NCBI RefSeq assembly: GCF_000315625.1
Contig: NW_005434651.1
Location: 476,778 to 540,777, forward strand
Direction: 5' to 3'
Origin: Guillardia theta CCMP2712
Lineage: Eukaryota > Cryptophyceae > Pyrenomonadales > Geminigeraceae
DNA: 64,000 bases
The notes under the pieces were generated by a model. The model had not been told where the DNA came from and did no database searches. It saw only the letters and a list, made by a program, of their open reading frames with translations. Of the stretch, positions 1 to 13,000 are shown piece by piece; positions within the stretch are counted from its first letter, which is position 1, and each line of letters opens with the position of its first letter. Position numbers and translations under genes: made by a program.

Positions 1-3000
1 CGGAGTTTCGAGTTTGGAATACTTCCAGGACTGATGCGGAGATCGTCCGTTACATGTTTGATAGGATCCCGTTCATCGAATGCTCCAACAGCAGCATCGG
101 CAAGATCGTAGCCGGAGAGGTGGTGTGTAGCTCCTGCCCTCAGGCGACATACAAATCATCAAACGAATGTCTATTTTGCTCGCCTGGTCACATTCTTCTG
201 GAGAACGCGTGTTCTCCTTGCGAGCTGGGGAAGTTCAAGGCCTCAGCAGAGCAAGGTGCATGTGAGGACTGCGCTGCAGGTCACTACAACGACCAGCCGG
301 GATCTTCTGCTTGTTCGACATGTCCGGCTGGGAAGTACTCGGGCACATTGGGAGGAACCTCGAGTGACGTTTGCATGCCATGCTTGCCGAACGCTAGCTC
401 AGCGCCTGGGAGCATCTCGGCGGACAACTGCAGTTGTGTGAATGGGTTCGAAGAGATAACAGGGCGATGTGTGGACTTGGGTAAACTTGTCAACGAAATC
501 GCTCTGAGATTTCTGAGATCTTTCTCCTCAAGGTGCCTTCAGATTGAGACGGACGTGTCTAGCTGTCTTCGAAGACGATACTTCTTGTATCCGAGGTTCG
601 TCTTCCAGTCTCGACCGTGACGATTTCTGACGTTTCTTTCAAGATTGTCTGAGCTTGACTTGCGTGGACAATCAAGTCTTTCAAGCCTTCGACCCACAAC
701 TTCAGACGTCCCATGGCGTTGTTATGAAACTTCAGTGGAGCAGGGTAAGGAAACGCCTGCTCCTCTTCCCTCCCTTATGTGCTTCTCAGGTCCCCTCCAA
801 CAGTCTGACGGAAAGTTTCACCACGACCGATCTGTTCACGGACCCTCCAGCTATCCAGGTAGACCGGGAGAATTTAGATCTCCAGCAGCTCACATCCACG
901 GCAGGACAACCACCTCCTGCTCCAGCTGATGGCTAACAGGAATGGCATTGCGAACTTCAGCGTCACCGTCGGCAATCGATCGGCAGATTTCTTGACGATC
1001 CGCGTCCTACCCGTGAACGACCCTCCGACTCTTGTCTTCTCCCCTTCGTGGACGGGGGAGATTCTCCTGCAGGAGAACGCAGTCAACGTGGTCGAGTGGA
1101 AGGTAGCGACCAACCTGTCTGGGGTACGTCTCGGTCCTGGAGGGTCGAGTGTGTGTGTTGAGCTCGGTCTGGTGCAGGGGGGATGGAAAGAAGACCAGGA
1201 CATGATGTTCTTCTCATGGAAGCAGGTGGACGGCGAGCCCGACCTGATTAGAGGTCTCGACTTCGAAATCTTCCCCGCGCAGACCGCTGACGATGCTGCA
1301 GAGATGCGTTTCTTCTGCCATGTCTCCCTCGTCGACGTGGCGTCTTTCTGCTCCCAGGGCGAGGACGTGAACCTGCTCGTCACCCCCACCCCCTTCAAGT
1401 TCGGCCAGGGGACCTTCCGCGTCATCCTCCATGACAGCGGGGGGGTGCAGAATCGGGGGAGGGACGCCAGTCCTTTCAACCTCACCATCCGTGTCCAGTC
1501 GCTTCCTCGGCTTCACCTCGCAGTGGAGTTCCCTTGTGACCTGGACCGCGGGTTCTCCACCTGCCAGTCCAGCTTGAACTTGATCCAGGGCTCGTCCTGC
1601 GACGGCGACTACGAGTGGAGGATGATGCCGTGAGTGACGTGGCGCTGGTGGGGTAGGAGCTGACTTCTGCTGGCTTGCAGCTCGAGGTCCCCATGGTTCG
1701 AAGACAGGTTCCAGAGCTTCTACCTCCCCGTCCTGCGCTCCTGCAACTTTTCCGGGCCCAATGCCTACCGCTTCTCCAACTTCACCCTCTTCCCAGGCGA
1801 GCACGCTAACTCCTCCGTCATCCCAGTCAACCAGTCGCTCATGCTGGACTTCGTGTCCCCCCCGGCCCTCCGCGACCGAGAGCTCGCCTTCGAGCTGACG
1901 CCAGAGGCTCTCGGCTGCTACGACTTTCAGCTGCTGCACGTCTTCGCTGACAATCGGCGCGTCGCTCACAACCTCAGCATCTGCGTTCAGCCCCCGCTGT
2001 TCAACGCCACATCATCTATCAGCCTGCTTGGAGGGAGCGGGATGAATCTGGTCCCGACTGCTGTCTCCGAGTTCAGCGACTGGCCCTGCCTGTTCCTCCC
2101 GATGCTCGTCGGCCTTGAGATCGTCAGCGCCAGGGACTCCCAGGGTGTCTTGCAATGTGACCCGAAGTTCCGTGACTGCAAGTGCGTTGCACGAGATTGG
2201 AGTCAGGTACTGCTCTTCGTCCTCTTGTCCTCGTCCTCGTCCTTGTCCTCGTCCTTGTCCTTGTCCTCGTCCTCGTCCTCTTCCTCTTCCTCGTTCTCCT
2301 GTTCAACAACGCCACCGTCATTCTTGTCGCTCACATCATAATGCAGATGCAGTCCGAATATCAGCTCATCCTCGACTACGATCTCCTCATCCTGAAAGCT
2401 TCTTTCCTCTCCAATCGCTCACTTTCCATCACAACAAGAGACTTCTTTACTGGCTTCTCTCCTGCTCATGTAGCTTCCTCCTCCCACTTCTCGTCGGCGC
2501 TGACGCCTCGTCAGGTTCTGCTGCTCGTCTACGGCATCCCGACGTTCTCTGTCCCTACCGTCGTGCACATCCTGCCTGTCAACACGTGAGTTTGAGCTGC
2601 GAAAAGAGTTGACACGATGTTTGTCGTTCCTTCTTGTCCCTCTAGTTCTCCTCCTCCTGCTCCTCCTGCTCCTCCTCCTCCTGCTCCTCCTCCTCCTCCT
2701 CCTTGCTTCTTGTCCTGCTTGTTGCTGTATCACCTTCTCAAGCTCCTGTGCCCTTCATCTTCATCCCTTCCGCCCCCGTCCCCCGCCTTCCTCTGACTCT
2801 TCTCGTCCTCACAGGGCGCCATCCTTTACTCTCAAGTCCAACGTCACGGTGACCCGTTCTCTCCCTTGCCTGACCCTCTTGACCCCCAGCCTCCAGGTCC
2901 TTCAAGGAACTTTCTGCAGGGCTCAGGGGGGGTGGGACCTCTCCTTTCCCAACCTCTCGCTCTCCGCGCCCTCCGGCTGTAACTTCCTCTTCCCCGGCTT

Positions 3001-3994
3001 CGCCTCGGACATCCTCCCAGGGCTCCCCGAGCGCGAAGTTTGCGGCAACTGCCTCGGCTCAGCTTCCTGCCAGCAGCAGGCAGTGTATGCTCGGGCATGC
3101 CAGCAAGTTTCCTTCGAGCTCTTCGTGGAGAGAAACCCCTTGCTCTTCCATGAGTTCCCTTCCATCTCCACCTCTGGAGCCCTTCAATTCATCCTCAACC
3201 CGGTCGAGAGCGGAGAGGTATCCCATGTCCTCCTCCTGCTCCTCTATCTGCCGATTGTCCTTGTGCCCTTGCCGCCACCGCCGCCGGACTGCTGCTACTA
3301 CTCCTTCTCCTCCCCTTCTTTCTCCTCCTCCCCTCACTCTTCCTCCTCTCCCTACTCTGAGCTTCCTTGTTGACGTTCGCGCAGGCCCTGATTTCAGTGC
3401 GGCTGGTTGACGATGGAGGAACACAATATGGTGAGGAGGAGGAGGGAGGAAGAGGAGGAGGGTTTAGAAGGTGGAGGGTAGAGGAGGCAACCAGAAGGAG
3501 GGAGGAGCGAAGGAGGAAGAAGGAGGGAAATCAGAGTGGAGAGAGAGAAGGGGGCCAGTGGGTCGTGGGAGTTGTCTGACCGTGGTGCTTCGTCCAGGAG
3601 GAAACGATTCTTCGCCCCTCCAGCACTTCACCATCATCGTTCAAGGAGCGAACAGAAGTCCTTCCGTTGTCCTCAAGCGCAGCGTCCAGTGCACCACTGG
3701 CACAACTTCAGCTTCCTGCTCCTGTCCCAACGAAGCACAGGTCGTCTCCTCCAACGAGGCCTGCAGCGTGACGTCATCGAGAGCTGAGATCCAAGTGAGC
3801 GAACGCTCCCTTTCCTCCCCCCTCTTCACTTTTTCCTTCTCCCTCCCAGCTTCCTTCTTCTCACCTTCCGCCTTCTGTTCTACTTCATTACTCCTACCAC
3901 TTCCCTCCCTCCTCTGCCTCATCCGTGACCTCCCTTTTCGTCCTCTAACTTTCCTCTTCTTCCCCCTGCTTTCCTCGCCCGTCTCCTTTCTTTT

Positions 3995-4039
<45 letters not shown>

Positions 4040-7000
4040 CTTCTCCCCTGCTGACTGGCTGCCTGCAGGTGCTCGAAGACTTCGGGGCGATCGAGCTCGA
4101 GGGGTTTGCGACGGAAGTTACATCCGGCGCTGCTCTCCCCTACGGCCTCAATATTTTCTCTCTCGACAGCCAAGACCGACTTGCCTTCCAGGGAGTCAGG
4201 AAAGATAGCTACTACTCCTTTCCTGGGCTGGAGCCGCAGTCCAAGATCGCGATGTTCGTCCTAGTCCCTCCTGTTCCCACGGTCTGACCTCGTCTCTTGC
4301 TCCCTCCAGGTCCCCCAAGCTCGACCACGCGTACGTGGCTGGGTTCCTCAACTCTACCATCACCATCCTCGAGCACCAGGGGGCCCCGCAGACCATGAAG
4401 TTGCTGGATCGCCGCGGGAACGAGGAGAAGCGCTTTCGCTACCGCCAGGGGAGCTCATTCAGCACTCAGAATCCGTGAGTTTCCCACAGGCTATTAGCCC
4501 TCTTCACTCCCGGTCGCTGACCCCCTCGCCCCGCAGATGCTCGAGTACGATCTTGGACTCTGCTACTGGCCAGCTCCTCGTCGTGAGTCAGGGCTGCTCC
4601 AACGAGAGGGCCGGGGCTCCCCTCGACGTCTGGAACGACCCCAACACGGACATGGTGGAGAAATTCATCCAAGCCAACAAGCTCGGCTACCTGTGGCCCA
4701 GTACCATCGCGTAATCTCATCTACCACTTCTCGTCCTCGTCCTTGTTCTCCACTTATCCTCCTCGCCCTTCTCGCTTCTTGTCCGCTTCCATGTTCTCGT
4801 CCTGCTTTCCATGTTCATCTCTGACCGTCTGGCAGTTACTGGGAGCTCCGGAGCTCACTGGCTGAAGGAAAGATCTCCTACGATGCAGCCACGTTGACGA
4901 GGATATGCGGCTCTACCATCACCTCTTCCGTATCAGTGGAGCCTGGCAGGTTCAGCGACCTCACCGGAAACTTTCCAGACGCCGAGCTGGACGTCTGCAA
5001 GATGACCGCGAACCCGCAGAACCTCAACTCCTTCGTCCTCAACAACGCGCTTGACGAGGGCATGCAGTTCCCCTCCGAGTTCACCAGCGGCCTCTTCGTG
5101 ACCCGGTCGCTGACCTCCATCCTGTCGCTCCTCCCGACCAACAACGTCACGTTCGAGACCTGGGTCTTGTTCTACCCCCTGGCTTCAGCCGCCGACCAGG
5201 GCATCTTCTCCCTTGTCAACGACGTAGGGGTTCCCCTTGGCACCAGCCTGTTCTACTCGCAGACGTCCTCGTCCTGCACGCTGAAGTGGGACGTGATCAT
5301 CACAGCTGGGCAGAGGCTGCAGACGGTTACAGCAAGCATCCCTGCCTTCAAGACTCAGTCCTGGTACCACATCGTCCTCACCTTCGACGGATTCGACGCT
5401 CTCATCTACGTCAACTCGCTAGTCATCGGCAAAGTCTCCATCTGCACCCCCCCGACTGCCTGTGAGATCTACTACCCCGGGCGCGCAGCCTCCGACAGGG
5501 TGGGTACCTTCACCTTAGGCCGAGGAAGAGATTCCTTGGGGGGTGTCAACTACAACCTGATGGGAATCATGTCGACGTTCAAGATGTACAGGGTGAGGCT
5601 CAACGGGTCAGAGGTGGAGGAGGCGTACAACGCGCGCAGCGCCTTCAAGAACACTACCTTCTCCATGGACTCTTACTGGTTTCGCGCGGAGACCACCACG
5701 AACGACGCTTCTCCCTCCCTCCTTAGCTCGGCTGCTGCTGACCCTCACACCCTCGAGGTATTCGGGGCGTTCAAGAACAGCATGCTGTACGCCTGCAGGT
5801 GGATAGTTGGGGCTGACTCGGTGGAGACGAGGGCAATACTGGAGAAGGATCGCTGTACCGGATCCACCACCGTCTCTTGCGCAATCAAGTGCAGCACCCC
5901 GCTATGGCCGCTGGGCTACAGGACGAGCAAGTTTGCGGTGGTGGAGAAGAGCAGCTGGGCGTCTCCTGGGGCCAACTTGTGGCAGATCGTCTGCTTCGCA
6001 GAGCTCGGGTTCGGGTGCACCAAGGGAAGCGTGGCGGGGTCGACCTTCTCAAGCAAGCTTTGGAGCACCGAGTTCGAGCTGACGGGGGCCCGGGGGGACG
6101 TGACTTACTTCGTCTTCTACACCCAGAGCTTCGTGAAGCAGCTGGACGCGAGGGGCAGGACAGTGCGGGACAAACCGTTCACCTTCAGGGAGGCGGTGGG
6201 GCTGGGGACGGCGGAGGTTACTTTCTTCAGAGACCCTGTGCTGAGGTCAAGGGTCATGGCGATGGCCAACTACTGGGACGGGGCTGATGTGAACACGTTC
6301 TCCAGTCTCTCCCTCTTCGACGAGACTACCCTGCAGGCCTCCCCCCTCCAGCTGATCCCCACCAGCGGAGCAACCCAGTTGGTTGCGGTCAACGTGACCG
6401 GTGGTTCCTCGGTCTCCCCGGCTGTCTTCATCGCCGTCGCCAACTACCACGGCCAAGTCCAGCTGTTCCCTTGGAGGACTGACAGGGCAGTGCGCAGGAT
6501 CAGCCTGACCTTCTCGGGCCAGGGATACGTGTCGGGCCACCTTGCCATAGTCGCCGAGCAGGGCTCAGGGTTCTGGGCCTCCCTAACAGCTACTCCCCTC
6601 GTCTTCGTCCCCTCCACCAACTCCTTTGTGGGCGGCTCTCTTCGATGTGACCAGAACTTCTCCTGCGCCTCGATCCTTTCTCAGGGCGCCGGGTACTCGT
6701 CCGAGCCCATCAACGGCCTCGGCTCGCAACTAGCAGGCCTTGACAGCTCCTGCAAGGTTGCCAGCTGTGACCCGTTCCAGCCGAGCAAGCAGTGCAAGCT
6801 GGATCACGAGCTGGCCTGCAGCTCGCTCCTGGTGCAGGGGCAGGTGGAGGTCAGGTACCCCAGGGGATGCGCGGTGGACGACTCCGGCTGCTACAACACA
6901 TCCATGACCAACTCCATCACCAGCATCCGCCTCGCTTCCTCCCTTACGGGCGCAAACTTGACCCATTCCAACAGGTGCTACCGGCCATCAAGGATCTTCC

Positions 7001-10000
7001 ACCGCAACGGCTTCGGCCGCAGCGTCTCCGTCAGCTACACAGTTAGGCAGAACGGGTCCCTCAGCTCCCTCTCGTTCCTCCAGGCTGCTGACCATGGTTC
7101 CAACTACACCTCCGACCCCTGGCTGGACGTCGAGGACGACCAGTGCAGCTGCGGGACTACCATCTCCGAGCTGCGGATCGTCGATGGAGGGGAGGGATAC
7201 ACTGCCGGGTACATCACAGCGTCTGGTGCGGCAGACAGGCAGGCAGCGACGGCAGGGCAAGGGTTTCTAGCATACTACGACGTGAAGGGGAACCTGACCG
7301 AGCTCAAAGTGCTCCAGACAGCTATCGGCTTCACGAGCATCCAGGACGTCGACATCACCCCCAAGCTGGACGTCAAGTACATCACGACCTTCTCGCTCAA
7401 CTCCATCCTCCTCCTGGAGCAGGGGAACTGCTTCAGCAACCTCACTGTAGCCTCCGTCGAGCTCCCGGATGCCGTGGGGGCAGTACCAGCCCAGGTCAAC
7501 GTGACGTGGGTACCTGACCTGAGCTCGTTCTGCAACAAGTCCATCGGAGCTCGGTACCGGCCCGCCGCTCTCAATGTCATTGTAGGTGGCAACGGGTACA
7601 CCCGGATCCCCCGGGTGACCTTCGTCGACCCAGTTCCAGACAAGAACAGCATCCAGCCCATCATCATGCCTCGCATGCAGCTCGACTACATCTACGTCAA
7701 CCATGACTTCAAGAAAGCCTCGTGGCAGGTCCGCCAGTCCGATCGCGTCCTCACGGTCGAGAAGAACTGGGCCCGTTGGTTCCAGGACAGCGTGCAGACG
7801 GCCCAGTATGTGACCAAGTTCGACGACACCACCAACAAGTCTAAGGGGGTCGACGTGTCGATGAAGCTGCAGCACTACTCCACCATCGTCAAGAGCTCGG
7901 AGTACGCAAGCTACATGGTCCAGAACTGCGACGACAGCCTGCTGCCCTCCAGCTGGGACGCGTACGAAGTCTTGGTGGATGTGCTTAACGCCAACCTGAG
8001 CAACTTCTCGTACAGGCTCCTCAATGGCAGCACCTGGAAGGGGGCCGTGCCCACCACAACTCTCGAGCTGTGCAAGAAGGTCTGCCTGCTGGAGTCTTGC
8101 TCGGCCATCACTTTCGGTCCAAACAGCAATTCCCTGCTTGGGGAGTGCTGGATGAGTACGCGGTTCAACCCCGACTCCGAGCAGTCGACAATCTGGAGCG
8201 TCTCTCCCTCCCTCTGCGTCGCCCCGACGCCCAACGGCAGGAAGTGCCGGGACCTTGACTGGAAGGATATCTACAACAGAACCTGCGCCATCTACCAGAA
8301 CCGCTCGCTCTGCTCTCAGACCGGCACCTTCTACAACGGCACCTTCTTCCCCAAGCTCGGAAGCGGGTGGAACTTCAGCGGGTTCAACGGCACCGACGCC
8401 TCCTACATGCTGCCTCCCTTCAACGGGGCCAACGCCTCGTCCGCCTGCTGCTTCTGCGGGAGGACGGGAGCTGGTTTCAAGGTCTTTCTGCGCCAGTACG
8501 GTAACCTGACCGTCTACCCTAAGTCTGTACAGGATCTCCTGTGCTCTCCTTACCCCACCAACGCCTCCAGCTGCACGCTTCCCATGTACATGACGCCGTT
8601 CCCTGGCGGAGTGAACCGGTGTTGCTTCGATAGGAGGAGCAAGGTTCCCGTCAAGATAGGCAAGTGCACTAGCGCGACCAACTGCCAGCCCGTCGCTCTC
8701 GGCGTCGTCAACGTGAACTTCGACGCCTCCCCCCAGTCGGTCGTCCTGGACGCCAGCAAGCTGACCTCTGTCGTCCTTCCCGGGCAGGTCGGCGAGAACT
8801 GCTGGATGACCTTCGTGGATCCTCTATACTCCACCACCGTCCCCGTAGACGTCTTGGGCGCGAGGGTCGAGGCCGTGGTGGAGGGAGCGGTGAGCGCAGT
8901 GTCGATCAAGAAGCGGGGCCAGCACTACACGCAGGAGCCTTTCCTGGTCCTCTGGCTGTACACAAAGCAGTCGAATCACAACAGGAGCCTGTGGAACTAC
9001 AAGGACGACAACACTTTCTTCTTCTACCGTCCTGCCAGCATCTACTTCCGCGTCGGCTTCGGAAACGCCTCAGGTACCTTCCAGGGCCTCAACTTGGTTA
9101 AGATGTGCGAGGGGGACCCCACCTGCCTTCTTGCTCCCTTCGGACAGGGGTACGGCCCCTGCATCACTCTGACAAGAGCCAGCGGAGCCCAGCTAGTGGC
9201 CAGCACATCCTATGTGGACCTGGAGGGAGTGACGACCCTCAGTACCGCCGGCTCCTCCCGGGTCGTTCAGTTCGAGGCAGGAGGAGCGACATATCTGGCG
9301 GTCGCCAATGGCGCAAACGAGAGCAGAACAGAGCTGCTGCCGAGTCCTCCTAGGGGCTCACCTGGGGCCCTGGCGTTCAACTCCCCCTCCTTCCAGAACT
9401 TCGTCGCGGTCCAGCAGACAACCAGCAGCCAGGTCTACATGCTCTCCTTGGCCTCCGATGGTAGGTTGCAGCAGCAGCTAGTGTACGAGCTGGAAACCTC
9501 GGGGGCGCGTGACGTCACCTACTTCGAGTTCTCCGGCAGGAAGTTCCTCGCCTTCGCCCAGGAGGCGGCGCAAACTTCCCTTCTGCTGGAGGTCAAGGCG
9601 GACCAGCTCGGGAGGCCGATCTTCGAGCTCCTCCAGCTCATCCCCACCAACGGGGCCAGGAGGATGCATGCCTTCAGCCCAGCCTACCCTAACGACCTCT
9701 TCCTCTTCGTGGCTCAGACCGGCAACGCCTCGCAGTGCATCTACGACGACCCCCTCCAGCTGACGCCCACCTGCGGACCGGAGGGAGCGAGCCTGCTCGC
9801 GGACGACCTTCTGACCTCCTCCCCCCTCAAGATTGAGCTCGAGCAGGCTCGCGACGTGGACGGGCGGCTGGCACAGTCGATGATGCTGCGATGGAACGGG
9901 ACCCTCTTTCAGGGAGTCAACTCGGTCAAGACACTCGTCAAGGACCTGGCCGGGGGTCAGGCCTTCGCATCCACCTCTGCCGTGGACCTGCTGCCGTTCG

Positions 10001-13000
10001 CGGCCAAGACGGGAGAACCCATGGTGGCCCTGCTGAACTCGCAGTCGGAGGACGTGTGCTTCGACAATCCGATGGAGAACTGCAGCTACTTCGGGGGAGA
10101 CACCAAGGAGGGCTGGTGCAGCAAGACGAAGATGTACGAATGTGACAAGTGCCCCAAGACATGTGGGACTTGCAAGGTCTGCTCGAACCTCTACAGGAGC
10201 TTCCAAGATGGCATCTGTGTTGATCAGCCACCAGCTACTCTCCTCACCTTCAACATCTCCGTCCCCTGCTCCAGCATTGACTGCAAGAGCTTCCCTAGCT
10301 GCGTCGTCTGCCCCGCAACCTGTGGCAAGTGTCAGGACTGCGCTCTCCTGGTTGCCAAGGGATGGCGGCAGTGGTACGGGCCATCCGACAACTCGCAGTC
10401 TCTCCTCTCCACTGGAACGGTGGAAGAGGTTGCGGCGCTGGAGGGACCATCGTCCCTGGTTGTTTCACCGGATGGGCAGCATGTGTACGTAGCGAGTTAC
10501 CTCTCCAGCTCCATCCTGCTGTTTGACCGTGACCAGACGACCGGCCTGCTGTCGCACAGGAAGGAGGAAACGGTCACGGACCTGTTCAACCTCGCCGCTC
10601 TCACCGACATCGCCATCACCAAGGACGGGAGGCATGTTTACGTCTCCAGCTTCGAACGCGGCAGCGTCATCGTCTTCACCCGCGCCATCCCGAGCGGGAG
10701 CCTCAACAGGACGGGGATGTTTGTGAGTGGGATGAGGGATGGGGCAGGCAAGCTTATCGACGGGACCCTCGGAGCTCAAGGCCTCTTCCTCGATGCTCTT
10801 GACCGTCACCTTTACGTCGCCGGCTTCCTCGACCAAGGCTTCGCCGTCTTCTCCAGGGACGCAGGTGACGGGAGTTTGAAGTTCGTAGACCGGATCAAGA
10901 ACGGGGAGAGGATCTTCCCTGACGTCATCGACCCCGAGGCTTCTGTAGGGGTCAAGACCATCCCAGCGGACGGGAAGAACCTAACAGCAGGAGGAGGATG
11001 TAGCTTCACTGTGCCCAGCGGGACGTACTTGGTCGCTTCCTTGGCGTCCCTCCCGCAGTCTGTCCCCAACGTCATCGAGGTGCTCAGGTACGACAGGCTC
11101 AAGGACGACTGGACGAGTGTACAGGCGATGCGGCAGGAGGAGGCGATCCTTGACTTGACCTCCTTCTTCATCGACGACTTGTCGGGGGTGCGGAGGACGT
11201 ACCTTGCCGCTGCCATGTCGGTGGTGAACGGGAATGGGAAGGTGATGATCTTCGAGTGGAACGACGTAAAGACAGCGTTCGTCTTCCACCACTCCCTGTC
11301 TCCCTTCCAGGCTCTTCCTACCGACCTCCTCCACCCTCGCCGCGTCCTTCACTTCTCCGCCGCCTCCACGGGAGACGACTTTCTTGCCGTCGCGTTTGAC
11401 ACGTACGACAACCGCACGTCAAACATCCAGCTCTTCTTGTGGAACAAACTCGGCCAGACCCGGCTCAACGACAGCTCAGTCGTAGCTGGGAGCGGTTTTG
11501 ACATCTTTCAGCTGATTCCCTCAGCTGGAGCGGTTGACATCGACCACCTACAAACTTCCTGCAGCTGTCCTGCAGCTGCAGGCGGCACCTGCCCGCTTCA
11601 AGACATCCTCTTCATCTCCAATGCCCTTCCCAGCAGTGGCATCAACTCGCTAGAGGGCTGGAGGTTTGTTCCCGGCGCCTCGCTAGCAGATGCGCGCGTC
11701 GGTATCGTGGGAAGGGCAGGAAGGTTCGAGAAGACCTTTGGGTACTCGGCCGGTCAGTCCTTCTCCCTATCTGTCAAGTCGTTCAGAACCTCGGATGAGG
11801 GATGCTTTCTGGCTGCGGTCATAGCCGACCAGGCTGACTGTAACGCCGTCTTTGTGTTCAAGTACCTCGGAGGGGAGGCAGCATCGTCGTCAGCATGTCC
11901 GCTGCAGGGGATCTCCTGTACGGACCCTCACGCCTCCCTCTGCAACTTCTGCATCTTTCAACGCATGGACGCCAGGACTCTGCCTGCGAGGGGAAAGCCA
12001 GTCGCCCGATGGATCCCCCACTCCTCCTCCTCCTCCTCCTCCTCCTCCTCCTCCTCCTCCTCCTCCTCCTTGATCTGTGGCACCAACGCAAGTGTAGGAA
12101 ACATCAACGGAGCACGGGCCCTCCATCACTTCAAGTCTGGCAACGAGCACTACCTGGCCATCGCTCAGTCCCGCTGCCAGGTCCGCGGGAAGGACTGGAT
12201 GAGTTCTTCCTTGTCCTGCCCTCAGAGCTTGGCCTCCTCCCCTCGCTCTGCTGTGCTCCAGTGGAACGCGTCAGGCTTCACCGAGCTCACCACCCTGACG
12301 CGCGAGACGGAGGCTACCCTACGAGGACACCAGCTGACATCTGAGGAGCGAGATATCCATCTCTACTCCTTCCGCATCAGCGCTGGTCTTCGCTCCTCCT
12401 TCCTCTATGTCGAAGTACCTCCCCCCGATTCCTCCGCAGGACCCAAGACGCTTCTCCTCTGCTTCTCCTCCTCCTACGGCGCTTTCAGCCTCGACTGGTC
12501 GTTCCCCGTCGTCTCCGGCATGAACGGAACTTCCTCTCTCCTTGTCATCGAGCCGGCGAGCCAGTCCTGCACCCTCGCCCCCTCCATCTGTAGCGCCGCC
12601 CCCATCACCTTGGGGTCGTACGTGATCTCAGCAGCAAGGATTGACAGGACGGTCAGCTCAGTCTTGCAGTCTCCCGTCCTCGATCACCTCCAGGAGGTCG
12701 TCAGCTGGCTGAAGCCGAACTTGACCGTCTCCTCTCAAGCTGACGACTTCACTGCCGGCGACCCAGACCTCCGGGGAGCCTCCGAGGTCCTCCTCCTCGA
12801 CGTCAGCACCTTCGATGTGCTGAACACGGCATCCAGCAACGCAACTACCAGCCAGTGGAGGTCGGTCCTTGGCGTGAGGACGCAGCAGACTTCGTTCGAG
12901 GCTGCATGCGACTTGTTCCCTCGTCCCTCCTGCCAGCCCGTCAACCTCCAAGTCCATCAGATCTCGGGGGACCCAGGGCTCCTGTCGGAGCCTCCGGTCC

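Noticed and set aside
2124-4173. Minus-strand Arg-Thr and Arg-rich frames
   Set aside because: Antisense of intronic TCCTCG repeats in the giant gene.
9478-10206. Minus-strand frame of 242 codons within the large exon
   Set aside because: Antisense shadow of the surface-protein coding frame; composition is rich in Leu-Val-Arg-Glu as expected for antisense of GC-rich coding DNA.
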